Positions 1-8,156 of a stretch of DNA of 15,378 bases are shown piece after piece. Numbering within the stretch: the stretch's first letter is position 1; every line of letters starts with the position of its first letter. The notes below the pieces were generated by a model. The model ran no database searches. It was not told the DNA's origin and saw only the letters and a program-made list of their open reading frames with translations. Made by a program: the position numbers and the translations under genes. The DNA comes from Rhodobacteraceae bacterium UBA1957 (GTDB lineage: Bacteria > Pseudomonadota > Alphaproteobacteria > Rhodobacterales > Rhodobacteraceae): positions 1 through 15,378 of the forward strand of contig DDEJ01000014.1 of NCBI GenBank assembly GCA_002336405.1, given 5' to 3'.

Positions 1-729
1 CCATTACAATAAATGGACAAATTACATACTGTGACGTACAATTATTCTCAAATTTGTTGTTTTTCCTGTGTGTAAATATCCGCTGACGATGGTTATAAGA
101 GTTCAACACGCCGCCTGCTTACTATCTACGTTGCAGCGACGCTAACGCCGAAGCCACATTCCTTTAATGACTGATCGCGGACACAAAGGCCCAAAAAAAA
201 TCATTGGTATTTTTTACTTTATCTGGCGACATATTCGAATTCCTGTCAGGTTTCCGGACTTGTAAAACTCCATCATAGGCATGATTTTTTTGGGGTGGAT
301 TATCTGCACAAATATCCAAATTTTAAACTCCAACCGGGTCATGGTTTCAGAGCGTTTCTGATGCTGGAGCTGCGATATGTTTCTAAACTATATTGTGAGA
401 TTTCGGTATTCGTTTTGTTATCAACTGGTCTGCCTGCACGGGGTTGGCATAAGAGTTCGACAAAGATGCATTGACCATTTTTTTCCAGACAGTTTTGCAG
501 GTTAATCTATCATACAATGACAAAAATCTGGTGCATATCTCACAAACGCGGTGAGGTAAGGAACATATTTGGGTTTGTTTTCGTTGTAGGTATTTTGTGA
601 CCCTGTGCGTTGGTGTGGGCGATTGAATAAATAATTTTGACTGGTCGGTCTGCCGGGGCCGCTTTTGTTCTGCTTGTGCCAGATCCCAAATCAGGAGAGA
701 CTGGCCTTATTGGGCCATAAGAGATCTGC
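1..729. other. Long AT-rich region without a recognisable gene
   Basis: No reading frame here resembles a protein I know. A 63-codon minus-strand frame at 540-731 has no good ribosome-binding site and low-complexity content, so I treat it as chance. The stretch is clearly more AT-rich than the genes that follow. It holds a near-repeat, ATAAGAGTTCAACA at 95-108 and ATAAGAGTTCGACA at 449-462, and the core ATAAGAG recurs at 717-723 just before the transporter start. A small inverted repeat (TGGCC 702-706, GGCCA 713-717) lies next to the ribosome-binding site. The region presumably carries the transporter promoter, but I could not place a convincing -35/-10 pair. A small RNA cannot be excluded. 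Confidence 0.5.
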
Positions 730-2508
730 ATGCAGTTAATTCACTTCAGTACGCAAGCCGGTGCGGGGCTCACTCTGGCAGTTGTGGCATGCATGTTTGT
801 TCTGTTCCTCAGGGAAACCTATTCCACCGAGGTCGTAGCCATCGGTGGCGTTGCAATTTTACTGGCCAGCGGGGTGCTGCCGTATCAACAGGCGCTGGCG
901 ATACTGGCCAATCCGGCACCGTGGACGATTGCGGCGATGTTCATCGTCATGGGCGCGTTGGTGCGCACGGGGGCTCTGGAGGCGTTTACAAACTTTGCCG
1001 AGAGACAAGCTAAAACAAATCCCGCTCTGGCGATCAGTCTGCTGATTGGGTTTGTGGTTCTAGCCTCGGCTTTTGTGTCAAATACGCCTGTGGTTGTGGT
1101 GATGATACCTGTCTTTGTGCAACTGGCACGGAGCCTTAATATCGCCGCATCAAAACTGTTGATCCCGCTGAGCTATGCAGCAGTTCTGGGGGGGACCCTG
1201 ACCCTCATCGGCACCTCGACCAACTTACTGGTTGATGGTGTTGCACGGGCTCAGGGTTTGCCGGCATTTTCAATTTTTGAAGTGACCCCTTTGGGGATTG
1301 TTCTGGTGGCTTGGGGGATGGTGTATCTGCGCTTTATTGCCCCGTTCCTGCTGCCGGACCGCGCCAGTATGGTCGACGTGCTTTCAGATAAGAGCCGGAT
1401 GAAGTTCTTTACCGAAGTGGTGGTGCCACCGGGGTCTGACCTGATTGGACGCACCGTGACAGGGGTGCAATTGTTCAAGCGAGATGGGGTGCGGTTGGTG
1501 GACGTGCTGCGTGGCGATATCTCGCTGCGGCGCAATCTGCAAGACGTGAGTTTGATGGCCGGCGATCGTGTGGTTCTGCGCAGTCAAGTAAGTGAACTGC
1601 TCAGCTTGCAGCGGGATAAAAGCCTGCGGCGTGTGGATCAGGTCTCGGCGGTTGAGACCACAACCGTCGAGGTGTTGATTACCCCGGGATGCAAGATGAT
1701 CGGGCGCAGATTGGGCGATTTGCGCTTGCGGCGGCGCTTTGGTGTTTATCCTCTGGCAGTGCATCGGCGCAATCAAAACATCGGGCAACATCTGGACGCA
1801 TTAACTGTCAAGGTTGGCGACACATTGCTGCTTGAGGGCAATCCGGCAGATATTCAACGCCTTGCGGTCGAGATGGAATTGGTCGATGTGTCTCATCCCT
1901 CTGGACGGGCGTTTCGCCGCAGCCATGCGCCGATCGCCATTGCCACGCTGCTTGGGATCGTGGTCTGCGCTGCATTTAATGTTGCGCCACTATTTTTGTT
2001 GAGTATCTGTGCCGTCGCGTTGGTTTTGCTGACCCGCTGTATTGACGCAGAGGAGGCATTTTCTTTTATTGACGGGCGGTTGCTGGCTTTGATATTGGCG
2101 ATGCTGGCGATCGGGGCGGCGCTTGAGCATTCGGGGGCGGTAACATTGGTGGTGACGTGGGCCGCGCCCCGTATCGAGGGGCTGTCGCCGATCTTGATTA
2201 TCTGGATGATCTATTTGTTAACCAGCATGCTGACAGAAATGGTCAGCAATAATGCGGTGGCGGTGGTGGTGACGCCGGTTGCAATCGGTCTGGCTCAGGC
2301 GCTGGGGGTGGATGCGCGGCCTCTGGTCGTGGCTGTTATGGTGGCTGCCTCGGCCAGTTTTGCGACGCCGATTGGATATCAGACCAATATGATGGTTTAC
2401 GGCCCGGGGGGGTATAAGTTTACAGACTTCATAAAGGTGGGATTGCCTTTAAACCTGTCTATCGGAGCGCTTGCATCACTTTTGATCCCCTATTTGTGGC
2501 CCCTATAA
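730..2508 (+). CDS. SLC13/DASS-family anion transporter with two RCK_C domains
   Basis: Inner-membrane permease of the divalent anion:sodium symporter (SLC13) type, 592 residues. Hydrophobic helices occupy roughly residues 10-210 and 401-592. Between them lies a soluble insert of about 180 residues that reads as two tandem RCK_C (TrkA-C) domains, about 228-305 and 312-392; this arrangement is common in bacterial members. Two repeats of the family signature are visible: SNT at 117-119 with GTSTN at 161-165, and SNN at 506-508 with TPIGYQTN at 556-563. These form the sodium and carboxylate sites in known structures. Family substrates include di- and tricarboxylates and sulfate, and the sequence alone does not settle which. 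The neighbouring CoA-ester genes favour a dicarboxylate. The start at 730 has a modest AAGAGA ribosome-binding site and places the first helix correctly. Membership is firm; substrate is inferred. Confidence 0.9.
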   Translation: MQLIHFSTQAGAGLTLAVVACMFVLFLRETYSTEVVAIGGVAILLASGVLPYQQALAILANPAPWTIAAMFIVMGALVRTGALEAFTNFAERQAKTNPALAISLLIGFVVLASAFVSNTPVVVVMIPVFVQLARSLNIAASKLLIPLSYAAVLGGTLTLIGTSTNLLVDGVARAQGLPAFSIFEVTPLGIVLVAWGMVYLRFIAPFLLPDRASMVDVLSDKSRMKFFTEVVVPPGSDLIGRTVTGVQLFKRDGVRLVDVLRGDISLRRNLQDVSLMAGDRVVLRSQVSELLSLQRDKSLRRVDQVSAVETTTVEVLITPGCKMIGRRLGDLRLRRRFGVYPLAVHRRNQNIGQHLDALTVKVGDTLLLEGNPADIQRLAVEMELVDVSHPSGRAFRRSHAPIAIATLLGIVVCAAFNVAPLFLLSICAVALVLLTRCIDAEEAFSFIDGRLLALILAMLAIGAALEHSGAVTLVVTWAAPRIEGLSPILIIWMIYLLTSMLTEMVSNNAVAVVVTPVAIGLAQALGVDARPLVVAVMVAASASFATPIGYQTNMMVYGPGGYKFTDFIKVGLPLNLSIGALASLLIPYLWPL

Positions 2509-2684
2509 AAACGATCTGTTTGCCGTGACTGCTCTGGTCTGTCTCTGGTGCAAGCCAAAACGACAGTTTGTTTCATCTGTGTGATTTATAATGCAGGCCC
2601 TTTGTTTCAAAACTGCGCGACTTTACGCGCCACTTGCTAACTGGCAACGCAGATCCTTTTTGCAGATATGTCGCATCTGGATGC

Positions 2685-2720
2685 GAGCGCCGCCACGTCT
2701 TAACTGACGTGCCGGCGCTC
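2685..2720. terminator. Hairpin between convergent genes, likely bidirectional terminator
   Basis: A 15-base left arm (2685-2699) pairs with 2706-2720 with one mismatch around a 6-base loop, TTAACT. It is GC-rich and sits between the stop of the SLC13 gene and the stop of the converging CitE-like gene, where a shared terminator is expected. There is no clear T-run on either side, so efficiency is uncertain. Confidence 0.55.
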
Positions 2721-2731
2721 GGCGGCGCGCT

Positions 2732-3589
2732 TTAAGCGCAGACCCGATCCGCAATCGAGACAATCCGGTACATTTCGCGCATCACAGGTTTTTCAATCAG
2801 CTTGCCGTCGATCACAACCAATCCAGTGTCGGCTTCTTCAAAGGTTTGAATGATCTTACGGGCGCGGTCAATGTCTTGCGCCGAGGGTGTGAAAACCTCA
2901 TTCAGCACTGCGATTTGTTTGGGGTGGATAGACCCTTTGCCGGCAAATCCAAGGTCTCTGGCTTGTTGCGCGGCAATCCTCATGCCTTCAATATCGTCAA
3001 GGTCCATAAAGGGAACATCGATCACATCGAGGCTTTTTGAGGCGGCGGCATGCACCACGCGTGATCGTGCATAGAACAGCTGGTCCCATGCATTTTTGCA
3101 GCGCAATTCGGCGGCCATATCGATGCCACCAAAAAACATTGCGTCAATGCGGTCGCTACAATGGGCGATGTCATACGCGGCCTCTAGCGCCGCATTGGTT
3201 TCGATAATGACATGCAGGCGTGTGGCATGACCGCGTTCCGCCAGCAGTTGGTCCAAAATGACCACTTCGTCCGGGGTGCGTACTTTTGGCATCATCACCG
3301 CAGGTGGCGGGGTGTCTGTCGCAAGAATGGCTTGCACATCCTCGATGCCAAAACGCTCGCGCATGGAATTGATGCGCAGGATACGTTCCACCCCGTCATC
3401 GGCCTGCGGGGTTTCGAACAATGCCAAAGCCCGCTGTCGAGCGGTGGCTTTATCTTTGGGGGCAATCCCGTCCTCCAGCTCTATACACACCATATCTGCA
3501 CCTGAGGCGAGCGCTTTGGGAAACATCTCGGGCTTGAGGCCGGGGGTGAAAATGAAACTGCGTCGCGGTTGAACTATTGGGGTCTGCAT
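2732..3589 (-). CDS. CitE-like HpcH/HpaI family CoA-ester lyase
   Basis: Predicted 285-residue TIM-barrel enzyme of the HpcH/HpaI aldolase/citrate lyase beta family, which cleaves or forms 3-hydroxyacyl-CoA esters such as malyl-, citramalyl- or HMG-CoA. Visible family marks are the N-terminal RSFIFTPG (10-17), IELEDG (36-41), LRIN with Arg72, and two metal-binding acids, Glu130 (VIIET) and Asp157 (GGID), spaced 27 apart as in malyl-CoA lyases. The C-terminal GKGSIHPKQI is at 217-226. The frame stays open upstream to 3856, but the ATG at 3589 has a good AAGGA 8 bases before it and gives the family N-terminus, so I use it. It lies downstream of a CaiB-type CoA-transferase on the same strand, 442 bases away. 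The neighbours suggest citramalyl-CoA (acetyl-CoA plus pyruvate) as a possible substrate; malyl-CoA and HMG-CoA are alternatives. Family is certain, substrate is not. Confidence 0.9.
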   Translation of the reverse strand: MQTPIVQPRRSFIFTPGLKPEMFPKALASGADMVCIELEDGIAPKDKATARQRALALFETPQADDGVERILRINSMRERFGIEDVQAILATDTPPPAVMMPKVRTPDEVVILDQLLAERGHATRLHVIIETNAALEAAYDIAHCSDRIDAMFFGGIDMAAELRCKNAWDQLFYARSRVVHAAASKSLDVIDVPFMDLDDIEGMRIAAQQARDLGFAGKGSIHPKQIAVLNEVFTPSAQDIDRARKIIQTFEEADTGLVVIDGKLIEKPVMREMYRIVSIADRVCA

Positions 3590-3862
3590 CCGTCTTATCC
3601 TTTTTCTTTCCATTTTTCGGGCAATCTGGCCTACATCTATTCTGGCTGGAAATCCGTCACGGGGGCAAACTGCCCCAACTGAGACGCATTTCCAAATCGC
3701 ATTGCAGTTTAAGACACTGGAAAACGGGTCGTCTCTTTCGGGTTTTAACCGCCAAAACAGCAGTCTCGGTATAATCCAAAGGATCGGAAATTCCAGCCAG
3801 TACCTAGCCATCATGCAGCGAAAAGGTAAGCAGCTGTGCCTTTTACGTGCAATCAAAACGTT

Positions 3863-3890
3863 GCGTTACAGCCCTCTTAATCGCGTTACA
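3863..3890 (-). repeat. TGTAACGC direct repeat, possible regulator site
   Basis: The octamer TGTAACGC (minus-strand reading) occurs at 3883-3890 and again at 3863-3870. The copies start 20 bases apart, close to two helical turns, so a dimeric regulator could contact both on one DNA face. It lies about 275-300 bases upstream of the lyase start. No regulator is known to me for this word, and two octamers could be chance. Confidence 0.25.
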
Positions 3891-3964
3891 CACTCACCGC
3901 GAACGATAGTATGGGCTGTTGCTGTATATCCCAGTGCGTAATCATGGTTTTGTGATTGCCAAAT

Positions 3965-4008
3965 CTCACCGGTGCGCAGGCGTGTTGCCACTGGTGAGTA
4001 ACTTTTTT
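3965..4008. terminator. Hairpin downstream of the CoA-transferase gene
   Basis: CTCACCGGTG (3965-3974) pairs with CACTGGTGAG (3989-3998) with one mismatch around a 14-base loop. A run of six T follows at 4003-4008, so the classic terminator orientation is on the plus strand. Read on the minus strand, it sits just past the CoA-transferase stop with the A-run ahead of the stem, so it may act weakly in that direction. Confidence 0.4.
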
Positions 4009-4031
4009 GAGCGTGTCATGAGGGCGAGGGC

Positions 4032-5162
4032 TCATGTCAAATCTGCAAATTCGGCACGGATGCTTGCACCATTAGCCCCGAGGTCGGGCACTTTTTGCAC
4101 ACTATCATCATCGGTGCGGACAGGCAGGGCCGCCATATCAATTTCAGTGTCGCCGATCCAAGCCTGTGAAGTCCGCAAAAAAGGGTGTTGCGACAGGTCT
4201 GCGACGGAATTTAAGCGTGCATTGGCTATTTTGGCAGCGTCAAGTTGCGCAAGCACAGTTGGCGTGTCTGCTCTATTAAAAACCTCTGCAACGATAGCGT
4301 CCAATGCATCTCTATTGGCATAGCGGTCGGGGTTGTTTGCAAATCGGGTCTGCTGTGGCAACTCTGGTTGCCCGAGCACTTGCGTACACAGTGAGACAAA
4401 TTCGCGATTGCTTTGTACCGAAATTAAGATTTGGCCCCCGTCGCGGCATTGGAAGGCACCATAGGGGGCAATGAACGAGTGCTTCAGTCCGCTGCGTTCT
4501 GGAGCACCGCCCATATAAAGATGCGCAAGCAACGGCATGTTCATCCAGTCGGCCATCACATCGAACATCGATACCTTTAAATCGATGCCTTTGCCTGTAC
4601 GGGCGCGTTGCAACAGTGCGCGCAGGATCGCCGAGAACGCTGTCAAACCGGTGGAAAGATCGGTGAGAGATACACCAACCCGCGCTGGCGCGTTTTGTGT
4701 GCCGGTGACCGCGCAGAGGCCACTTTCCGCCTGTACTAGAAAATCATAGGCTTTTTTAGTCACCGCCGTCCCAGTGTCGCCATAACCTGAAATCGCGCAG
4801 GTGATTAACTTGGGGTTATCCTCGCGCAGCGACGGGCCGGTAAGCCCCATGCGGTCTAGTGCGCCGGGCGCAAGGTTGGCGAGAAAAACATCAGCTTGGC
4901 GCAGAGTATTGCGCAACACCTGCATATCGTCGTTGCATTTCAGATTGAGGCAGATCGATTCTTTCCCACGGTTCAACCACGCAAAGATTGCGCTTTGTCC
5001 GGCTGCCCCTGCGTCATAGCCACGGGCGAAATCGCCCTCTGGGCGCTCGACCTTGATGACCCGCGCGCCGGCATCTGCCAAAAGCAAGCCGCAATAGGGG
5101 GCAGAAACGGCTTGCTCAATCGATACCACAAGCGTGCCAGAAAGTTCGTTGTCCAGGCCCAT
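4032..5162 (-). CDS. Type III (CaiB/BaiF) CoA-transferase
   Basis: Predicted 376-residue cytoplasmic enzyme that moves CoA between carboxylic acids through an aspartyl-CoA thioester. The N-terminal half has the CoA-binding fold (SAPYCGLLLADAGARVIKVE, about 20-39). The catalytic aspartate is Asp140 in KAYDFLVQAESG, the usual Frc/CaiB position, and a DLSTGLTAF segment follows. At 376 residues it is slightly shorter than the roughly 390-430 usual for the family. The ATG at 5162 has AAAAGGA 6 bases upstream. It is divergent from the enoyl-CoA hydratase gene across a 346-base region and shares a strand with the CitE-like lyase. Relatives include formyl-CoA, malate, mesaconate and SUGCT-type (glutarate/itaconate) transferases. 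The neighbours point to activation of an unsaturated or hydroxylated dicarboxylate, probably with succinyl-CoA as donor. The acceptor is inferred. Confidence 0.9.
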   Translation of the reverse strand: MGLDNELSGTLVVSIEQAVSAPYCGLLLADAGARVIKVERPEGDFARGYDAGAAGQSAIFAWLNRGKESICLNLKCNDDMQVLRNTLRQADVFLANLAPGALDRMGLTGPSLREDNPKLITCAISGYGDTGTAVTKKAYDFLVQAESGLCAVTGTQNAPARVGVSLTDLSTGLTAFSAILRALLQRARTGKGIDLKVSMFDVMADWMNMPLLAHLYMGGAPERSGLKHSFIAPYGAFQCRDGGQILISVQSNREFVSLCTQVLGQPELPQQTRFANNPDRYANRDALDAIVAEVFNRADTPTVLAQLDAAKIANARLNSVADLSQHPFLRTSQAWIGDTEIDMAALPVRTDDDSVQKVPDLGANGASIRAEFADLT

Positions 5163-5240
5163 AAGGTTCCTTTTGATATTGCAATTCTCGCCGACAGCAT
5201 TGTCACCAGAGCAGGCGCAGCTGTAGCGCGTACGTTACCT

Positions 5241-5269
5241 ATTAAACAATGAGCGCGCTTTAAAGGCAA
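5241..5269 (-). promoter_or_regulatory. Candidate sigma70-type promoter for the CoA-transferase gene
   Basis: On the minus strand TTGCCT (5264-5269) is followed after 17 bases by TTTAAT (5241-5246), matching 4/6 and 5/6 of the sigma70 consensus at ideal spacing. Transcription would start near 5234, leaving a leader of about 70 bases before the ATG at 5162. Assigned by eye only. Confidence 0.4.
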
Positions 5270-5354
5270 TCATGCGCGTATGGCCGGGGTTTCATTTTGT
5301 TTAACCGCATCCGAGGCGATGAAACAGGTCAAACATGGGGTCTGAAGTTCTGAA

Positions 5355-5390
5355 GATACTACATACGCAAACAGTTTTGCTGCGGGTATC
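5355..5390. promoter_or_regulatory. Nested dyad in the CoA-transferase/hydratase divergent region
   Basis: GCAAA (5367-5371) and TTTGC (5376-5380) form a perfect palindrome with a 4-base centre. They are flanked by GATAC (5355-5359) and GTATC (5386-5390), whose centre is within one base of the inner one. The site lies between the two divergent starts. This is the sort of symmetry a dimeric or tetrameric regulator recognises, but no regulator gene adjoins it. Confidence 0.35.
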
Positions 5391-5508
5391 AATTGCACGG
5401 CCGGCTTTTTTAAGTTTAAACAGCATTTATCTGGTCTTGTGATACTTGGTTCTGTTCCCGCGCAACGGACGGTATCGTCTTTTTTCAAATTGAGGAGAAT
5501 TGCCGCTT

Positions 5509-6300
5509 ATGACTGTCCCCGAAACTCTTGAGCTTAAGTCCATAGGTGCGCATGTGCTCTTGGTCACTTTGAACCGGCCCGAGGCCTCAAACGCCTTTAA
5601 CACCCAAATGGCTTGGGATTTGATTGAATTGTTCGAACGCCTTTCGGTGAGTGCCAACGGGATGAGGGTCGTTGTCCTTACGGGCGCTGGTGACAAGGCG
5701 TTCTGTGCAGGGGGCGATCTCAAAGAGCGCAAAGGCATGACCGATGAAGCCTGGCAGGCCCAGCATCTTATCTACGAGCGGATGATCCGGGCGGTCATTG
5801 CCTGCCCGTTGCCAGTCATTGGGGCGATCAACGGAGCCGCCTATGGGGGGGGATGTGAACTCACCGCGGCGCTGGATTTTGTCTATGTTTCTGAAACCGC
5901 CCGTTTTGCGCAAACCGAAGTGCGGATCGGCATTATCCCGGGCGCGGGTGGCACGCAGACGCTGGCGCGGGCGGTGGGCGAGCGGCGTGCCAAAGAACTG
6001 ATCCTGTCAGGACAGATGTTCACGGCTCAAGAGGCTTTGGACTGGGGTTTGGCCAACCGCATGTGCCGCGCTGAGGAACTGATGGATTCTACATTGGCTA
6101 TGGCTGAGACGATTGCGGCCAATGCCCCAATTGCGGTGCGTCAAGCCAAGCAAGCCATTCACAAGGGCCTGCAAATGGGATTGATGGATGGGTTGGCCTT
6201 TGAAATTGAGGCCTACAACCGTACCGTTCCCACCGACGACCGTCGCGAAGGTGTTCTGGCCTTTAACCAAAAGCGAAAACCCCGGTTTCAAGGGCGTTGA
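5509..6300 (+). CDS. Enoyl-CoA hydratase, AUH/methylglutaconyl-CoA hydratase-like
   Basis: Predicted 263-residue crotonase-fold enzyme that adds water across a 2-enoyl-CoA double bond. The oxyanion-hole segment AFCAGGD is at 64-70 and the GGG loop at 113-115. Both catalytic glutamates are present, Glu117 (GGGCE) and Glu137 (QTEVRIGIIPGAGGTQ), 20 apart as in rat enoyl-CoA hydratase (E144/E164). This favours a true hydratase. From memory, AKELILSG and the C-terminal TVPTDDRREGVLAF...KPRF resemble human AUH (3-methylglutaconyl-CoA hydratase), which also hydrates itaconyl-CoA. The ATG at 5509 has GAGGAG about 11 bases upstream; the in-frame TTG at 5500 is too close to that site. It is divergent from the CoA-transferase and convergent with hutU. 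Hydratase function is well supported; substrate is inferred. Confidence 0.9.
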   Translation: MTVPETLELKSIGAHVLLVTLNRPEASNAFNTQMAWDLIELFERLSVSANGMRVVVLTGAGDKAFCAGGDLKERKGMTDEAWQAQHLIYERMIRAVIACPLPVIGAINGAAYGGGCELTAALDFVYVSETARFAQTEVRIGIIPGAGGTQTLARAVGERRAKELILSGQMFTAQEALDWGLANRMCRAEELMDSTLAMAETIAANAPIAVRQAKQAIHKGLQMGLMDGLAFEIEAYNRTVPTDDRREGVLAFNQKRKPRFQGR

Positions 6301-6306
6301 GACAAG

Positions 6307-6351
6307 GCAAGCCTGTTACTGTCACAAAGACCGGGCCGCGCTCCGGCTTGC
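6307..6351. terminator. Inverted repeat between hydratase and hutU stops
   Basis: GCAAGCC (6307-6313) and GGCTTGC (6345-6351) are perfect inverted arms 31 bases apart, starting 7 bases after the hydratase stop. The inner CCGG...CCGG bases may extend the structure. There is no T-run, so termination is a weak guess. The remainder up to 6482, in the convergent gap before hutU, holds a run of seven T but no strong stem. Confidence 0.3.
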
Positions 6352-6482
6352 AACTGGTCAAATCTGGCTGGATGGCACTTCACTATCAGGCGCCAGTCAG
6401 GGTTTAGTTTTTGTGTGTGCTTGCTTGGTTTTGATGGATCACACTATTAGGGCGCACTTGGATTGGTTTTTTTAATCAAGGG

Positions 6483-8156
6483 TTAAGGGGCTAAAATAGC
6501 TGGCAGGTTCAGGCCGTTTTCAAGAGCGCAGGCCTTGGCTGTTCCATAGCCGGCATCGGCATGGCGCATAACCCCGGTGGCAGGATCATTCCACAAAACC
6601 CGTGCTATCCGACGGGCGGCATCATCTGTGCCATCGGCACAAATAACCATCCCCGAATGTTGACTAAAACCCATCCCGACGCCTCCGCCATGATGCACAG
6701 ACACCCAAGTGGCCCCGGACGCTGTGTTCAACAGTGCATTCAGCAAGGGCCAATCAGACACGGCATCAGAGCCATCTATCATGGCTTCTGTTTCGCGATT
6801 GGGTGAGGCGACTGAGCCTGCGTCTAAGTGGTCGCGCCCAATCACAATCGGGGCTTTCAAGCTGCCGTCGCGCACCATTTCGTTGAACGCCAGTCCCAGT
6901 TTGTCGCGGACGCCCAGACCGACCCAGCAGATGCGCGCCGGCAACCCCTGAAAGGCGATCCGTTCCCGCGCCATATCCAGCCAGTTGTGCAGGTGGCTGT
7001 CCTCGGGCAGCAGCTCTTTGACCTTTTGATCGGTCTTGTAGATATCCTCAGGATCCCCCGAAAGCGCCGCCCAGCGGAACGGCCCGACGCCACGACAAAA
7101 CAGCGGTCGGATATAGGCGGGCACAAACCCTGGGAAGTCAAAGGCATTTTCCAGTCCTTCGTCCAGTGCCACTTGGCGAATATTATTGCCGTAATCCAGC
7201 GTTGGCACTCCGGCGTTCCAGAAATCAAGCATCGCCGCCACCTGTATTTTCATGCTGGCGCGCGCTGCTTTTTCGACAGTTTTGGGTGCGTTTTCTCGCC
7301 CTTCTCGCCACTGTGCTATGCTCCATCCCTGTGGCAGATAGCCATTGGTTGGGTCGTGGGCACTGGTTTGGTCGGTCACGATGTCGGGGTGGATGCCGCG
7401 TCTGACCAGTTCGGGAAATATATCGGCGGCATTGCCCAACAGCCCCACCGATCTCGCTTCGCCGGCTTTGGTCCAGCGCGTGATCATCTCGAGGGCCTCG
7501 TCGAGAGTATCTGCCCGCTCATCAACGTATTTTGTACGCAGTCGAAAATCAATGCTGTCGGAATTGCATTCAACGGCCAGACAACAGGCCCCGGCCATCA
7601 CTGCGGCCAGCGGCTGTGCGCCACCCATACCCCCCAAACCGCCGGTGAGAATCCATTTGCCCTTGAGGTTGCCGTCATAATGTTGCCGACCCGCTTCGAC
7701 GAAGGTTTCATAGGTGCCCTGTACGATGCCTTGGCTGCCGATATAGATCCATGATCCAGCTGTCATCTGGCCGTACATCGCCAAACCCTTTTTATCGAGG
7801 GTGTTAAAGTGATCCCAATTCGCCCAATGAGGCACCAGATTGGAATTGGCGATTAATACGCGCGGGGCGTCTTTATGGGTTTGAAAGACACCAACTGGCT
7901 TGCCTGATTGTACCAAAAGTGTCTGGTCTTCTTCGAGGTCTGTGAGGCTGGCTACGATTTGATCGAAGTCTCTCCAAGTTCGCGCTGCGCGACCGATCCC
8001 GCCATAAACAACCAGCTCGTGAGGGTTTTCGGCGACGTCCGGATGCAGATTGTTCATCAGCATGCGCATCGGGGCCTCTGTTAGCCAACTTTTGGCGGTC
8101 AATTTGGTCCCGGTTGCGGGAAAAACATCGCGGGTATTCTTACGGGCATCGCTCAT
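6483..8156 (-). CDS. hutU: Urocanate hydratase (urocanase)
   Basis: Second enzyme of histidine degradation: hydrates urocanate to 4-imidazolone-5-propionate (EC 4.2.1.49) in the cytoplasm using tightly bound NAD+ as an electrophile. The protein is 557 residues, the same length as the Pseudomonas putida enzyme, and colinear with it: the active-site cysteine falls at Cys410 in [11 protein letters not shown]. Other family blocks are [11 protein letters not shown] (51-61), the glycine-rich nucleotide-binding [11 protein letters not shown] (171-181), NNIRQ (324-328) with [16 protein letters not shown] after it, and [15 protein letters not shown] (488-502). The ATG at 8156 has AGAGG 7 bases upstream. 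It is the last gene of the hutI-hutH-hutU set, separated from hutH by 163 bases, and converges on the enoyl-CoA hydratase gene. No sign of damage. Confidence 0.98.
   Translation of the reverse strand: MSDARKNTRDVFPATGTKLTAKSWLTEAPMRMLMNNLHPDVAENPHELVVYGGIGRAARTWRDFDQIVASLTDLEEDQTLLVQSGKPVGVFQTHKDAPRVLIANSNLVPHWANWDHFNTLDKKGLAMYGQMTAGSWIYIGSQGIVQGTYETFVEAGRQHYDGNLKGKWILTGGLGGMGGAQPLAAVMAGACCLAVECNSDSIDFRLRTKYVDERADTLDEALEMITRWTKAGEARSVGLLGNAADIFPELVRRGIHPDIVTDQTSAHDPTNGYLPQGWSIAQWREGRENAPKTVEKAARASMKIQVAAMLDFWNAGVPTLDYGNNIRQVALDEGLENAFDFPGFVPAYIRPLFCRGVGPFRWAALSGDPEDIYKTDQKVKELLPEDSHLHNWLDMARERIAFQGLPARICWVGLGVRDKLGLAFNEMVRDGSLKAPIVIGRDHLDAGSVASPNRETEAMIDGSDAVSDWPLLNALLNTASGATWVSVHHGGGVGMGFSQHSGMVICADGTDDAARRIARVLWNDPATGVMRHADAGYGTAKACALENGLNLPAILAP

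Larger units (their letters stand above)
3590..4031. other. Intergenic leader of the CitE-like lyase gene
   Basis: The region is 442 bases between two minus-strand genes. A frame open through part of it lacks family similarity and is treated as noncoding. It holds a tight inverted repeat GGGGCA-AAC-TGCCCC at 3662-3676 (about 75 bases upstream of the lyase ATG), a direct repeat of TGTAACGC, and a hairpin after the CoA-transferase stop; the last two are listed separately. The gap suggests that the lyase has its own promoter rather than relying only on read-through. Confidence 0.5.

Noticed and set aside
540..731. 63-codon minus-strand frame upstream of the transporter
   Set aside because: No family resemblance or good ribosome-binding site, and composition like the surrounding noncoding DNA.
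3590..3856. N-terminal extension of the CitE-like lyase
   Set aside because: The extra 89 residues are Cys/Arg/Trp-rich and unlike the family; the ATG at 3589 has a strong ribosome-binding site and the canonical N-terminus.
3919..4323. 134-codon plus-strand frame over the CoA-transferase 3' end
   Set aside because: Mostly antisense to a well-supported gene, with no family features.
730..6300. Leucine/isovalerate (liu) degradation cluster
   Set aside because: AUH-like hydratase and a possible HMG-CoA-type lyase would fit, but isovaleryl-CoA dehydrogenase and methylcrotonyl-CoA carboxylase subunits are absent, and a CoA-transferase plus SLC13 carrier points to an imported diacid.
6457..6482. 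T-run with imperfect CTTGGATT/AATCAAG arms as a strong terminator of hutU
   Set aside because: The stem is short and AT-rich with a bulge, and the T-run lies in the loop rather than after the stem.
6828..7754. 308-codon plus-strand frame inside hutU
   Set aside because: It lies wholly antisense to intact urocanase, has no recognisable domain, and is explained by high-GC third-position bias.
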